DNA of 56,010 bases from Amycolatopsis tucumanensis (lineage in GTDB: Bacteria > Actinomycetota > Actinomycetes > Mycobacteriales > Pseudonocardiaceae). Position numbers and translations under genes: made by a program. The notes under the pieces were generated by a model. It was given only the letters and a program-made list of their open reading frames with translations, ran no database searches and had not been told where the DNA came from. The DNA lies in NCBI RefSeq assembly GCF_021654135.1, contig NZ_JAKGSD010000030.1:1-56010 (forward strand), in the 5' to 3' direction. This document shows, piece by piece, positions 46,626-55,395 of the stretch (position 1 is the first letter of the stretch; every line of letters begins with the position of its first letter).

Positions 46626-48268
46626 GCCACTTCCTCCGTGCACACGGGGTCGGCCAGCACCGGCTGCCCCGACGGGTTGAGCCGGATCAGCTGACTGCGC
46701 TGCCACGTCACGTCGTCCCGGCCGGGGTGGTCGGCGCGGACGTGGCAGCCGCGCGATTCGGTGCGGCGCGCGGCCGCGGCCAGCAACGCCTGCGCCACCA
46801 AGGTGAGCGACGCGTTCTCGACGTCCGCGTGGGTCCGCAGTGGACCGTCCGAAGTCGACAGATCGAGGACCGCGCCGGCCACCGCCAGCCCCTCGGCGTC
46901 CCGCCCGATGGCCGCGTAACGGCTCATCGCGCGCTGCAGCGCGTCCCGCTCAGCCATCCGCACCCGCCCCCACGCGGGTGCCGATGCCTGCTTCGGGTCG
47001 GCCAGCAGGCCGGCGGCGAGGTCGGCGGCCACCGCCTCGGCGGCGGCGCGTCCGGTGACCAGGCCTTCCAGCAGGCTGTTGGACGCCAGCCGGTTCGCGC
47101 CGTGCAACCCGGTCCGCGCCACCTCGCCGGCCGCGTAGAGGCCGGCGACACCGGTGCGGCCGTCGGTGCCCGCGACGATCCCGCCGCACGCGAAGTGCGC
47201 CGCCGGGGTCACCGGGATCGGATCACGCGCCGGGTCGACGCCGATCGCCCGGCAGGCCGCGAAAACCGTCGGGAACCGCTTGGCGAACCCGGGCACGCCG
47301 GTCGCGTCGAGGAACACGTGGTCGTCGATCCCGCCGGGTGCCGAGGCGAGCCGCCGCGTGATCGCGCCGGAGACGACGTCGCGCGGCGCCAGGTCGCCAA
47401 GCGGGTGCACGCCCTGCATGACGGACGCCCCCGCGCCGTCGACGAGCACCGCGCCCTCGCCGCGCACGGCCTCGGTGACCAGCGGGCACCGGCCGCGGGC
47501 GCCCGGCGTGTACAGCACGGTCGGGTGGAACTGCACGAATTCCAGGTCCGCGGCCACCGCACCGGCCCGCAACCCGAGCGCGACGCCGTCACCGGTGGCG
47601 ATCTCCGGGTTCGACGTGGCCTGGTAGAGCTGCCCCATGCCGCCGGTGGCGAGCAGCACCGCGGGCGCGCGCAGCACCCCCGGCCGCCCCTCCGGGTCGA
47701 GCACCGTCACCCCGGCCACGTCGCCCCGCGGCGTGCGCAGCGCATCGACCGCGATGTGCCGCTCCAGCACGGGCAGCCTGCGGCCGGTCGCCTCGGCGAC
47801 GAGCGTCCGCTCGACCTCGGCCCCGGTCGCGTCACCACCGGCGTGGATCACGCGGAACGCGCTGTGCCCGCCCTCACGGGTGCGGGCGAGCAGCCCGGAG
47901 GCGCCCGGGTCGAACCGCGCGCCCACCGACCGCAGCCACGACACGGCACGCGGGCCGTCGGCGAGGATCGCCGCGACCGCATCGGCATCGCACAGCCCGG
48001 CACCCGCGATCAACGTGTCGTCGACGTGTCGCGCGACGGAGTCGCCCTCGTCGTGCTGGTCCTCCATGACCACGGCGACGCCGCCCTGCGCCCAGCGGGT
48101 GTTGCCGTCCTCGACCGCCGCCTTCGTCACGACCAGCACCCGCAGGCCGAGCTCCTGCGCGCGGATCGCCGCGGTCAGCCCGGCGACGCCGGTGCCGAGC
48201 ACCACCAGATCCGCGCGAGCCTCCCAGCAGGCGGTTTTCGTCTGTTCGTCGATAACCGGGCCGGTCAT
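46622..48268 (-). CDS. nadB: L-aspartate oxidase
   Basis: This 548-aa flavoenzyme oxidises aspartate to iminoaspartate for quinolinate synthesis. FAD loop VVLGTGVAGLTAAIRA (22-37), TRWAQGGVAVV, EFVQFHPTVLY, HFACGGIVAGTDGRT and GLYAAGEVARTGLHGANRLASNSL are classic for NadB. Coupled by ATGA overlaps to nadA before it and nadC after it. Confidence 0.97.
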   Translation of the reverse strand: MTGPVIDEQTKTACWEARADLVVLGTGVAGLTAAIRAQELGLRVLVVTKAAVEDGNTRWAQGGVAVVMEDQHDEGDSVARHVDDTLIAGAGLCDADAVAAILADGPRAVSWLRSVGARFDPGASGLLARTREGGHSAFRVIHAGGDATGAEVERTLVAEATGRRLPVLERHIAVDALRTPRGDVAGVTVLDPEGRPGVLRAPAVLLATGGMGQLYQATSNPEIATGDGVALGLRAGAVAADLEFVQFHPTVLYTPGARGRCPLVTEAVRGEGAVLVDGAGASVMQGVHPLGDLAPRDVVSGAITRRLASAPGGIDDHVFLDATGVPGFAKRFPTVFAACRAIGVDPARDPIPVTPAAHFACGGIVAGTDGRTGVAGLYAAGEVARTGLHGANRLASNSLLEGLVTGRAAAEAVAADLAAGLLADPKQASAPAWGRVRMAERDALQRAMSRYAAIGRDAEGLAVAGAVLDLSTSDGPLRTHADVENASLTLVAQALLAAAARRTESRGCHVRADHPGRDDVTWQRSQLIRLNPSGQPVLADPVCTEEVA

Positions 48269-49272
48269 TCGCCGCCGCCGGGCTGCCCGATCTCGATCAT
48301 CCGCTGCACCGAGGCGCGGGCCCTGGCAGCGATCTCCGGGTCGACGTGCACCTCGTCGGCGCCCTCGCGCAGCGCGCGCAGCAGGGCGGCCGGGGTGATC
48401 ATCTTCATGTAGGCGCACGACGCCCGGTCGTTCACCGCGCGGAAGTCGATGCCCGGCGCGGCCTTGCGCAGCTGGTGCAGCATGCCCACCTCGGTGGCCA
48501 CCAGCACCGACTTCGCCTTCGTCGCGCGGGCCTCGTGCACCATGTCCCCAGTGGACAGGATCTTCACCTTGTCCGCGGGCACCGCGCCCTCGCCGGCCAG
48601 GTAGAGCGCCGAGGTGGCGCAACCGCACTCGGGGTGGATGAACAGGTCCGCGTCCGGGTGGTCGGCCGCGCGCTGCGCCAGCTCGGGACCGTTGATCCCG
48701 GCGTGCACGTGGCACTCGCCTGCCCAGATGTGCATGTTCTCGCGCCCGGTCTTGCGCTTGACGTGCGCGCCGAGGAACTGGTCCGGACCGAACAGGACCT
48801 CGCGATCGGCCGGGATCGAGGCCACCACGTCGACCGCGTTGGACGACGTGCAACAGATGTCCGTCTCCGCCTTGACCTCCGCGGTGGTGTTCACATAGGA
48901 CACCACGACCGCGCCGGGGTGCTGCGCCTTCCACTCGCGCAGCTGAGCGCCGGTGATGGAGTCGGCGAGCGAGCAGCCGGCGCGGGCGTCGGGGATCAGC
49001 ACCGTCTTGTCCGGCGACAGGATCTTCGCGGTCTCGGCCATGAAGTGCACGCCGCAGAACACGATGGTCGACGCGTCGCTGGCGGCGGCGATCCGCGACA
49101 GCGCGAGGGAGTCCCCCGTGTGGTCGGCGATGTCCTGGATCGCCGGAGCCTGGTAGTTGTGCGCCAGCAGCACGGCATCCCGCTCGCGCGCCAGCTTGCG
49201 CACCTCTTCCGCCCACGCCTCGTCCGGCTCCACGCCGCCGTACGGGGTCAGGTCCACAGTCGCTGCAGTCAT
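48265..49272 (-). CDS. nadA: Quinolinate synthase
   Basis: The 335-aa [4Fe-4S] enzyme condenses iminoaspartate with DHAP. VLLAHNYQAPAIQDIADHTGDS, FCGVHFMAETAKIL, DARAGCSLADS, ICCTSSNAVDVV, HPECGCATS and the late SCAYMKM contain the substrate and cluster residues. AGGAGG lies seven bases before the ATG. First gene of nadABC, directly downstream of the NrtR-like operator. Confidence 0.97.
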   Translation of the reverse strand: MTAATVDLTPYGGVEPDEAWAEEVRKLARERDAVLLAHNYQAPAIQDIADHTGDSLALSRIAAASDASTIVFCGVHFMAETAKILSPDKTVLIPDARAGCSLADSITGAQLREWKAQHPGAVVVSYVNTTAEVKAETDICCTSSNAVDVVASIPADREVLFGPDQFLGAHVKRKTGRENMHIWAGECHVHAGINGPELAQRAADHPDADLFIHPECGCATSALYLAGEGAVPADKVKILSTGDMVHEARATKAKSVLVATEVGMLHQLRKAAPGIDFRAVNDRASCAYMKMITPAALLRALREGADEVHVDPEIAARARASVQRMIEIGQPGGGE

Positions 49273-49281
49273 CGGCCCTCC

Positions 49282-49319
49282 TGGACCAGTCGCTGGTTTT
49301 CGTCTTACAATCGAAAACC
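49282..49319. promoter_or_regulatory. NrtR-like operator and overlapping promoter between nadA and the NUDIX regulator
   Basis: GGTTTTCG at 49295-49302 and CGAAAACC at 49312-49319 form a perfect inverted repeat with a 9-base spacer. On the plus strand TGGACC (49282-49287) and TACAAT (49306-49311), 18 apart, form a promoter whose start falls at the regulator GTG (49320). The operator covers the -10 box, so bound repressor would block both directions. Confidence 0.75.
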
Positions 49320-50021
49320 GTGCGAAGTCATATTAACAGCAGCGCCCCCCTGGCACACGAGGTTTTGGCGGCGGTATTGCAGGTGCGTTGCGCCACACTG
49401 CAGGTCCTGCTGTGGCGCCGGGCGCTGGATCCGCACGTCGGGCGCTGGTCGCTGCCCGGCGGGCGGCTGCGGCCGGACGAGGACGTGGAGACCTCGATCC
49501 GCCGCCAGCTCGCGGAGAAGGTCGACGTCCGGCAGCTGAGTCACGTCGAGCAGCTTGCGGTGTTCAGCGCGCCGGACCGCGTGCCGGGGCCACGCGTGGT
49601 CGCCACGGCGTTCCTCGGGCTGGTCCCCTCGGACGTCGACCCCGAGGTCCCCGAGGACACGCGCTGGCACCCGGTGGACGACCTGCCGCGCACCGCGTTC
49701 GACCACCGCGACATCGTGCTGCGCGCCCGCGACCGCCTGCGCTCCAAACTGTCCTACACCAACGTCGGCTTCGCGCTCGCGCCACGCGAGTTCACCATCT
49801 CGGCGCTGCGCGAGCTGTACTCGGCCGCGCTGGGTTACAAGGTCGACGCGACGAACCTGCAGCGCGTGCTGGCCCGGCGCGGCCTGCTCTCGCCCACCGG
49901 GCACACGGCCGCGCCGGGCCGCAGCGGGGGACGGCCGGCCGCGTTGTTCTCCTTCACCGGGAAGGGCATCCAGGTCACCGACCCGTTCGCGGTGTTCCGC
50001 CCACCGCCCAAACGACGTTGA
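49320..50021 (+). CDS. nrtR: NrtR-like NUDIX-related transcriptional regulator of NAD synthesis
   Basis: This 233-aa protein has a NUDIX-like domain (about 12-140: WSLPGGRLRPDEDVETSIRRQLAEKV, a NUDIX box lacking the full REUXEE catalytic set) fused to a C-terminal winged HTH (about 155-225: FTISALRELYSAALGYKVDATNLQRVL). NrtR repressors sense ADP-ribose or NAD metabolites and control nad genes. The divergent nadABC and the perfect inverted repeat fit this. The GTG at 49320 immediately follows the operator, implying a leaderless transcript. Confidence 0.9.
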   Translation: MRSHINSSAPLAHEVLAAVLQVRCATLQVLLWRRALDPHVGRWSLPGGRLRPDEDVETSIRRQLAEKVDVRQLSHVEQLAVFSAPDRVPGPRVVATAFLGLVPSDVDPEVPEDTRWHPVDDLPRTAFDHRDIVLRARDRLRSKLSYTNVGFALAPREFTISALRELYSAALGYKVDATNLQRVLARRGLLSPTGHTAAPGRSGGRPAALFSFTGKGIQVTDPFAVFRPPPKRR

Positions 50022-50054
50022 GCGAGAACCACCGGATCGACGTACCGTGTAGCC

Positions 50055-50768
50055 GTGGATGCGGAGCGGCAGGAAAGAACGACAGAGACCATCCCCCTGT
50101 TCCCTCTGCAGACCGTCCTGCTGCCCGGCGCGACGCTGCCGCTGCACCTGTTCGAGCCGCGCTACCGGCAGCTCGCGGTCGACCTGCTGACCGGCACGGT
50201 GCCGGACCGCCGGTTCGGGATCGTCGCGATCCGGAACTCCGCGGTGCGTGAGGTCGAGCACCTCGACCACGTCCACGGCATCGGCTGCACCGCGCTGCTC
50301 GGCGAGAGCGAGCGGCTGCCCGACGGCCGGTTCGACATCATCACCCGCGGCGAGCGCCGCTTCCGCGTACTGGACATCGACAACAGCCGGGCGCCCTACC
50401 TGGTCGGCACCGTCGAATGGGTCGACGACGCCCCGCTGCCGCCTGCCGCCGGACGGGCGGTCGCCGGGCTGCGCGACGCGGCCCTGTCCGCGCACGCGGC
50501 GTACTGCGAGGCCGCCTGGCACCGCGACTCGTGGGCGGCGCCGGAATCGGAGACCGGGCCGGGCGCGCTGTCGTACCTGCTCGCCGCCGACTGCCTGCTG
50601 CCGCTGGCCGACCGGCAGCAGCTGCTCGAAGAGACCCAGCCGCTGCGCCGGCTGCGGATGGTCAGCCGGATGCTGCGGCGCGAGGCCGGCTTCCTGTCGA
50701 AGCTGCGCGCGGTGCCCGCTCCCCCACCCGAGCTGATCCAGCTCGGCCTGCCCGCCAGCCTGAACTGA
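50055..50768 (+). CDS. LON-substrate-binding-domain protein
   Basis: This 237-aa protein begins IPLFPLQTVLLPGATLPLHLFEPRYRQL, the N-terminal substrate-recognition domain of Lon protease, and contains GIGCTALLGESERLPDGRFDIITRGERRFRV. It lacks the AAA and protease domains. Stand-alone LON-domain proteins are common in actinobacteria; the role is unclear. GTG start 33 bp after nrtR, same strand. Confidence 0.88.
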   Translation: MDAERQERTTETIPLFPLQTVLLPGATLPLHLFEPRYRQLAVDLLTGTVPDRRFGIVAIRNSAVREVEHLDHVHGIGCTALLGESERLPDGRFDIITRGERRFRVLDIDNSRAPYLVGTVEWVDDAPLPPAAGRAVAGLRDAALSAHAAYCEAAWHRDSWAAPESETGPGALSYLLAADCLLPLADRQQLLEETQPLRRLRMVSRMLRREAGFLSKLRAVPAPPPELIQLGLPASLN

Positions 50769-51014
50769 GACGCTGGCCACAACGTTTCCGCAGGTGAGCG
50801 GGAACAACGATCTTCCTGGTACCGTTGGACCTTCGGCGCTGGCAACAGCCCCTGCCACCAGCCCGCCGGATCAAGGTGATTGATCCGAGCCCGGCGTGGC
50901 AACCCAGATACCGCAGCAAGAAAAACCAGATGGGCCCTTACGCGTGCCTGTCACCGTTGCTGGTGCCTGGAGCGCCAGCTGAGAAACGAAACGCATGGAA
51001 GGAGGCGGCACGCC

Positions 51015-51275
51015 ATGAGCCGCGACGTGATCGACTGGCGTACTCGTGCCGCCTGCCGGGACGAGGACCCTGAGCTGTTCTTCCCCGTGTCCGAAATGGG
51101 CCCGGGCGCCCGGCAGGTCGCACGGGCCAAGGCGGTGTGCGCAAGCTGTCCGGTGCGCGCCGAATGCTTGGCCTACGCACTGGACTCCGGTCTCGACAAC
51201 GGCATCTTCGGCGGCACCACCGAGCAGGAGCGGCGCAGCCTGATCCGCTCCCGCCGGCGCGCCGAGGCGGCCTGA
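51015..51275 (+). CDS. WhiB family iron-sulfur transcription factor
   Basis: This 86-aa protein has four [4Fe-4S] cysteines, Cys14, Cys42, Cys45 and Cys51 (C...CASC..x5-C). The G(I/V)(F/W)GG turn follows (GIFGG, 63-67), then a basic C-terminal helix RRSLIRSRRR. Length and the DWRTRAACRDEDPELFFP start are close to WhiB1/WblE, though GIFGG rather than GVWGG means the subgroup is uncertain. Strong GGAGG upstream of the ATG. A 240-bp leader and a strong terminator make it monocistronic. Confidence 0.93.
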   Translation: MSRDVIDWRTRAACRDEDPELFFPVSEMGPGARQVARAKAVCASCPVRAECLAYALDSGLDNGIFGGTTEQERRSLIRSRRRAEAA

Positions 51276-51285
51276 GACAAGCCGA

Positions 51286-51319
51286 ACGGCCGGGACCCCG
51301 AGCACGGGGTTCCGGCCGT
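51286..51319 (+). terminator. Hairpin terminator after whiB
   Basis: A 15-bp stem (51286-51300 with 51305-51319, arm ACGGCCGGGACCCCG, one G-T pair) with loop AGCA starts ten bases after the whiB stop. It is followed by TTCGCGTTT. Confidence 0.85.
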
Positions 51320-51331
51320 TTCGCGTTTCCA

Positions 51332-51595
51332 GGAAGTGTCCGGTAAGTCATCGGAGCCAGAGGATGATGGCGGCCAGCCAAGTCGCGGAACTGTTTGAGC
51401 CGCTTGAAACAGCGTTCGACCACGTTGCGCCGCTTGCAGGCCTCAGAGTCGAAGGCGGGAGCGGCAGCAGTTGCGGATCGCCACCGGCCTGGCCTCCAGT
51501 GAGCAGCACCGCAGCGGCAGCCCCGTCGACCGCGAGCCCCTCGATCCGCGCCCACGCCCGAACCGCAGCTAGATCAACTACAGGACAGGACCTAG
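51332..51595 (-). mobile_element. IS5-type element remnant, about 264 bp
   Basis: Read on the minus strand it begins CTAGGTCCTGTCCTGTAGT (51595-51577) and ends with ACTTACCGGACACTTCC (down to 51332). The two ends are imperfect inverted repeats sharing TGTCC-GTA. Between them are scraps of transposase: RRNVVERCFKRLKQFRDL and, after a frameshift and deletion, LAAIILWLR-stop. More than two thirds of the usual gene is missing. The CTAG at one end supplies the stop codon of the adjacent gene. Confidence 0.75.
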
Positions 51596-52188
51596 CCCAG
51601 CCTGCGGCCGAGGTCGTCGCGGCCGTTCCAGCCGGCGAGCAGGCCGTAGGCCAGCGCGGTGCCCAGCGGCTGGGCCACCAGGACCCACAACGACTCGATG
51701 CGCGGCGCCCGTTCGATCACGTCGCCGACCGCCGGCGTGGTCGTGACCGCGTAGGCGCTGTTGGCGAAGGCCACACCCATCTGGACGCCGAGCCAGGCGG
51801 CGAGCAGGCCGCCGAGCACCGCGGCGATCAGCACCACGGGCCCGCGCCGCTCGCGCAGCATCCACACCGCGGCCCCGGTGACGACACCCAGGCCGAGGCC
51901 CAGCAACGCGTAGATCGCGAGGTCGTCGAAGCGGTGCCAGCTCTCCAGCTGCAGCGGGATCAACTGGCCGCCGTCGAACACGCGCACCCGTTCGGGCGGG
52001 GCGAGCAGCGACCAGAGCCAGCCGAGCGGGATGCCGAGCACGCCGATCAGCGACAGCAGGCTGACCGCGGGCAGCAGGTCGGCCTTCACGACCACCCGCG
52101 GCTGGGGTGGCCGCCGGTGGAACAGCACAGCGGACAGCTCCGGACCGGGTGCTCCCGGCCTGGCCTGCACCGGCGACGAGTCGGCCAC
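51592..52188 (-). CDS. DUF2567-like membrane protein
   Basis: This 198-aa protein has a Pro-rich N-terminus and four hydrophobic segments, at about 37-62, 92-110, 117-137 and 170-187. SLLSLIGVLGIPLGWLWSLLAPPERV and an extracellular stretch PRIESLWVLVAQPLGTALAYGLL resemble actinobacterial DUF2567 proteins found near bioD/nad genes. Function unknown. Its TAG stop is part of the CTAG abutting the IS remnant; the C-terminus may be natural. Confidence 0.75.
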   Translation of the reverse strand: MADSSPVQARPGAPGPELSAVLFHRRPPQPRVVVKADLLPAVSLLSLIGVLGIPLGWLWSLLAPPERVRVFDGGQLIPLQLESWHRFDDLAIYALLGLGLGVVTGAAVWMLRERRGPVVLIAAVLGGLLAAWLGVQMGVAFANSAYAVTTTPAVGDVIERAPRIESLWVLVAQPLGTALAYGLLAGWNGRDDLGRRLG

Positions 52189-52309
52189 CGCACCTCTTTC
52201 CGTTGCCGCTTGATCCGCCGCACCGAGATTAGCCGGTCACCCCACCCGTGTACGCACCGTGTCGGCCGCGTCGCCGATCCAGCCGCCGGGTGCACCCGGA
52301 GAACGCGGG

Positions 52310-53044
52310 TCAGGACTGGGCGTTCAAGCCTTTTTCGAACCGTTCGGCGTCGAAGTCGCCGCCGAACCACGGCGACAGCCCGGCGCGCGCGGCCTCCAGG
52401 AAGGCGTCGCGGTCCAGCCCGCCCGCACCCTCGGCGAGGGCGCCGAGCAGGGGCGATCCGGCGGCCACCGGCAGGTCGGACACGTTGCACAGGGCGGCCA
52501 GGTCCGGTTGCGCGGGCCAGGACCCGATGACGACACCGAGCACGTTGAGACCACGCGCGGTCGCGACCTCGGCTGTGAGGGCCGTCGCGTTGAGGGTGCC
52601 GAGCCCGGCCTCGGCGACCACCAGCAGCGGCGCGGACAGCGACCACGCGACGTCGGCGAGGGTGCCGCCGTCGGCGTCGAAGCGCACCAGCAGTCCTCCG
52701 GCGCCCTCGACCAGCACGAGGTCGTGCGTCTCGGCCAGCTCGCTCGCCGCCCCCGCGGCCTCGGCAGGCCCGACCGGCGCGATGCCGCTGCGCCGCGCCG
52801 CGACCTCCGGGGCGAGCGGGTCGGGGTAACGGCGCAGCTCGCGGGCGGTGACCTCCCCGGCCAGGCGGGTCACCTCGTCGATGTCGCCGGGCTCGCCGGG
52901 GGCGACCCCGGTCTGCGCGGGTTTCAGCACGGCCACCCGGCGGCCCTCGGCGCGCGCGAGCGCGGCGAGGGCCGCGGTCACCGCGGTCTTGCCGACGCCG
53001 GTTCCGGTCCCTGTCACCACCAGCACGCTCACGGGATCCGACAT
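52310..53044 (-). CDS. bioD: Dethiobiotin synthetase
   Basis: The 244-aa ATP-dependent carboxylase forms the ureido ring of dethiobiotin from DAPA and CO2. Walker A variant GTGTGVGKT (12-20), Lys41 in LKPAQTG, EGAGGLLVRF with the catalytic Glu, and VVIGSWP are typical. The other biotin genes (bioA, bioF, bioB) are not in the window. ATG at 53044. Confidence 0.95.
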   Translation of the reverse strand: MSDPVSVLVVTGTGTGVGKTAVTAALAALARAEGRRVAVLKPAQTGVAPGEPGDIDEVTRLAGEVTARELRRYPDPLAPEVAARRSGIAPVGPAEAAGAASELAETHDLVLVEGAGGLLVRFDADGGTLADVAWSLSAPLLVVAEAGLGTLNATALTAEVATARGLNVLGVVIGSWPAQPDLAALCNVSDLPVAAGSPLLGALAEGAGGLDRDAFLEAARAGLSPWFGGDFDAERFEKGLNAQS

Positions 53045-53082
53045 TAATACCGGCGCCGGCCGGCCGGCTTTCCGGTGTGTGG

Positions 53083-55395
53083 CTACCCGGTGACCATCGG
53101 GTTGCTCTCCTCGGTCCCGTTCACGACGCCGTCGACGCTGTCGGCCGAGACGAAGGCGTTCGCCTTCGGGTCGTACAGGTGCACCCGGGCGGCGCCGACC
53201 TCGAAGTACATCCCCACCAGGTCGACCTCGCCGCGGGCCTCGGCGGCCGCGACCGTCGGATACTCCCGCAGCCGGTCCAGCTGCTGCAGGATGTTGTGCA
53301 GCGCCAGCTGGTCGGCCTCGGACGCGGGCAGCGAGTCGCCGATCCGGATCGGCGCGTGCGTCTTCGCCCGCTCCACGCTCGGCTCGGCGTGCCGGAGCCA
53401 GGACTCCAGCGCGGGCGCGCCCGCCGGCACGCCACCGAGCAGCGCCTTCATCGCGCCGCACGACGAGTGCCCGCACACCACGATCTCGCGCACCTTGAGC
53501 ACCCCGACCGCGAACTCGACCGCGGCGCCGATGGACGCGTCCGAACCCGCCGCGCACGTCGCGTGGTCGGGCACCAGGTTGCCGATGTTGCGCACGGTGA
53601 ACAGGTCGCCCGGGCCGCTGCTGGTGATCAGGTTCGGCACGATCCGCGCGTCGCCGCAGGTGATGAACAGCGTCTCCGGGTTCTGCGTGTCGGCCAGCTT
53701 GCCCAGGATCGGGCGGACCAGCTCCGAGGTGCGCCGCTCGAACTCGACCATGCCGCGCCGCATCGAACTCTCCCGCGGCTGCCGCTGCTCCGGGACCTCG
53801 ACCGGCTCCTCCTGCTGGGCCTGCTGCCAGTCGGACCAGGGGGCGAACCAGCGCGGCGCGATCCGCTGGGCCTTGGCCTTGTGCACGGTCGGCTCGCCTG
53901 CTTTGCCCCGCTCGAACCAGGGGTGCCCGATCTCGTCCACGATCACCTGGCCGCCGGCCTCCTCGTGGGAGTGCTGCCAGGCCGAAAGCGTGTCGAACGC
54001 TGCGTGGTCGAGGTAGTCCACGACGAGTTCGAGGGTCACCGTCGCGCCGCGCGGGATGGTGCCCAGTACCGAGGTCAGGCGCGGGATCGAGAGCGCGGAC
54101 AACGCCCCCTCGACGACGACGCGCCACTTGTCGCCGTCGCGTTCGGCGTGGATGCCGGACCACAGCAGGCGGCGGAGCATGATCAGCGCGGCCGCGGCGA
54201 CGCCGATCAGCACACCGGTGAGCAGGTCGATGGCCACGACGCCGAGCAGCGTGATCAGGTAGACCGGCAGGTCACCGTGCCGCAGCACCTGCTTGATGTG
54301 GTTGAGGTTGACCAGCTTCGCGCCGACGTGCACCAGCAGGCCGGCGAGCGCGGCCAGCGGGATGTTGCGCAACAGCCCGGCCAGCACGGCGACGAACAGC
54401 AGCACCCAGACGCCGTGCAGGACGGCGGAAACGCGGGTGCGGGCGCCGGTCTGCACGTTGGTCGAGCTCCGCACGATCACGCCGGTGACCGGCAGGCCGC
54501 CGAGCGCGCCCGAGGTCATGTTGGCCGCGCCCTGGCCGAGCAGCTCGCGGTTGAGGTTCGCGCGCGGGCCGGTGTGCATCTTGTCGACAGCCACGGCGGA
54601 GAGCAGGCTCTCGACGCTCGCGACCAGCGCGATGGTGACGACCGCGACGCCGAAGTCGAACCAGCCGGTGTCCGGGAAGTCCGGCGCGAAGCTGATGTCG
54701 AGCACGTTCGCCGGGATGTCGACGCGCGGCACCTCCAGGCCGGCGACCAGCGAGAACACGGTGACCGCGACGATCGCGGCGAGCGGACCGGGCACCTTCC
54801 GCACCGCGGCGGGGAGCTTGCCCCACACGAGCAGGATGCCGATGGTGATCAGGCCGATCAGGGTGGCGGGCCCGTGCGGGTCGAGGATCTGCGCCGGCAG
54901 CTGGAGCAGGTTGTCGATCGGCGAGCTCTGCGCGCTTCCGCCCAGCACGATGTGCAGCTGGGCCAGCACGATCGTGACCCCGATGCCGGCCAGCATGCCG
55001 TGCACGATGGCCGGGGACAGGGCCAGCGCGGCGCGCGCGATCCGGCTCAGGCCGAGCAGGATCTGCAGCGCGCCCGCCAGGACGGTGATGGCGCAGGTGG
55101 CGGCCCAGCCGAACTCGTTGATGGTCTCCGCCATGATCACCGTCAGGCCCGCGGCGGGGCCGCTGACCTGCAGCGGCGCGCCGCCGAGCGCGCCGGCCAC
55201 GATGCCGCCGACGATCGCGGCGATCAGCCCGGCGACGATCGGCGCCCCGGAGGCCAGCGCGATGCCCAGCGACAGCGGGATCGCGACGAGGAAGACGACC
55301 AGCGAGGCCGGCACGTCGTGGCGGAGGTTGTCCAGCGCGGACCGCCACGAGCGGGGCGGAGCGTGCTCACGCTCCTGGGCAGAGTTGTCAATCAT
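53083..55395 (-). CDS. SulP anion transporter fused to a beta-carbonic anhydrase
   Basis: In this 770-aa protein the SulP membrane domain spans about 22-430 (some 12 segments; QVSGPAAGLTVIMAETI and GALGGLPVTGVIVRSS signatures). A STAS-like region follows at about 435-515. A beta-carbonic anhydrase spans about 555-755 with CGDAR (zinc Cys and Asp-Arg dyad) and CGHSSCGAMKA (zinc His and Cys). The fusion would couple bicarbonate transport to CO2/HCO3- conversion. bioD next to it uses CO2, but the pairing may be chance. Confidence 0.93.
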   Translation of the reverse strand: MIDNSAQEREHAPPRSWRSALDNLRHDVPASLVVFLVAIPLSLGIALASGAPIVAGLIAAIVGGIVAGALGGAPLQVSGPAAGLTVIMAETINEFGWAATCAITVLAGALQILLGLSRIARAALALSPAIVHGMLAGIGVTIVLAQLHIVLGGSAQSSPIDNLLQLPAQILDPHGPATLIGLITIGILLVWGKLPAAVRKVPGPLAAIVAVTVFSLVAGLEVPRVDIPANVLDISFAPDFPDTGWFDFGVAVVTIALVASVESLLSAVAVDKMHTGPRANLNRELLGQGAANMTSGALGGLPVTGVIVRSSTNVQTGARTRVSAVLHGVWVLLFVAVLAGLLRNIPLAALAGLLVHVGAKLVNLNHIKQVLRHGDLPVYLITLLGVVAIDLLTGVLIGVAAAALIMLRRLLWSGIHAERDGDKWRVVVEGALSALSIPRLTSVLGTIPRGATVTLELVVDYLDHAAFDTLSAWQHSHEEAGGQVIVDEIGHPWFERGKAGEPTVHKAKAQRIAPRWFAPWSDWQQAQQEEPVEVPEQRQPRESSMRRGMVEFERRTSELVRPILGKLADTQNPETLFITCGDARIVPNLITSSGPGDLFTVRNIGNLVPDHATCAAGSDASIGAAVEFAVGVLKVREIVVCGHSSCGAMKALLGGVPAGAPALESWLRHAEPSVERAKTHAPIRIGDSLPASEADQLALHNILQQLDRLREYPTVAAAEARGEVDLVGMYFEVGAARVHLYDPKANAFVSADSVDGVVNGTEESNPMVTG

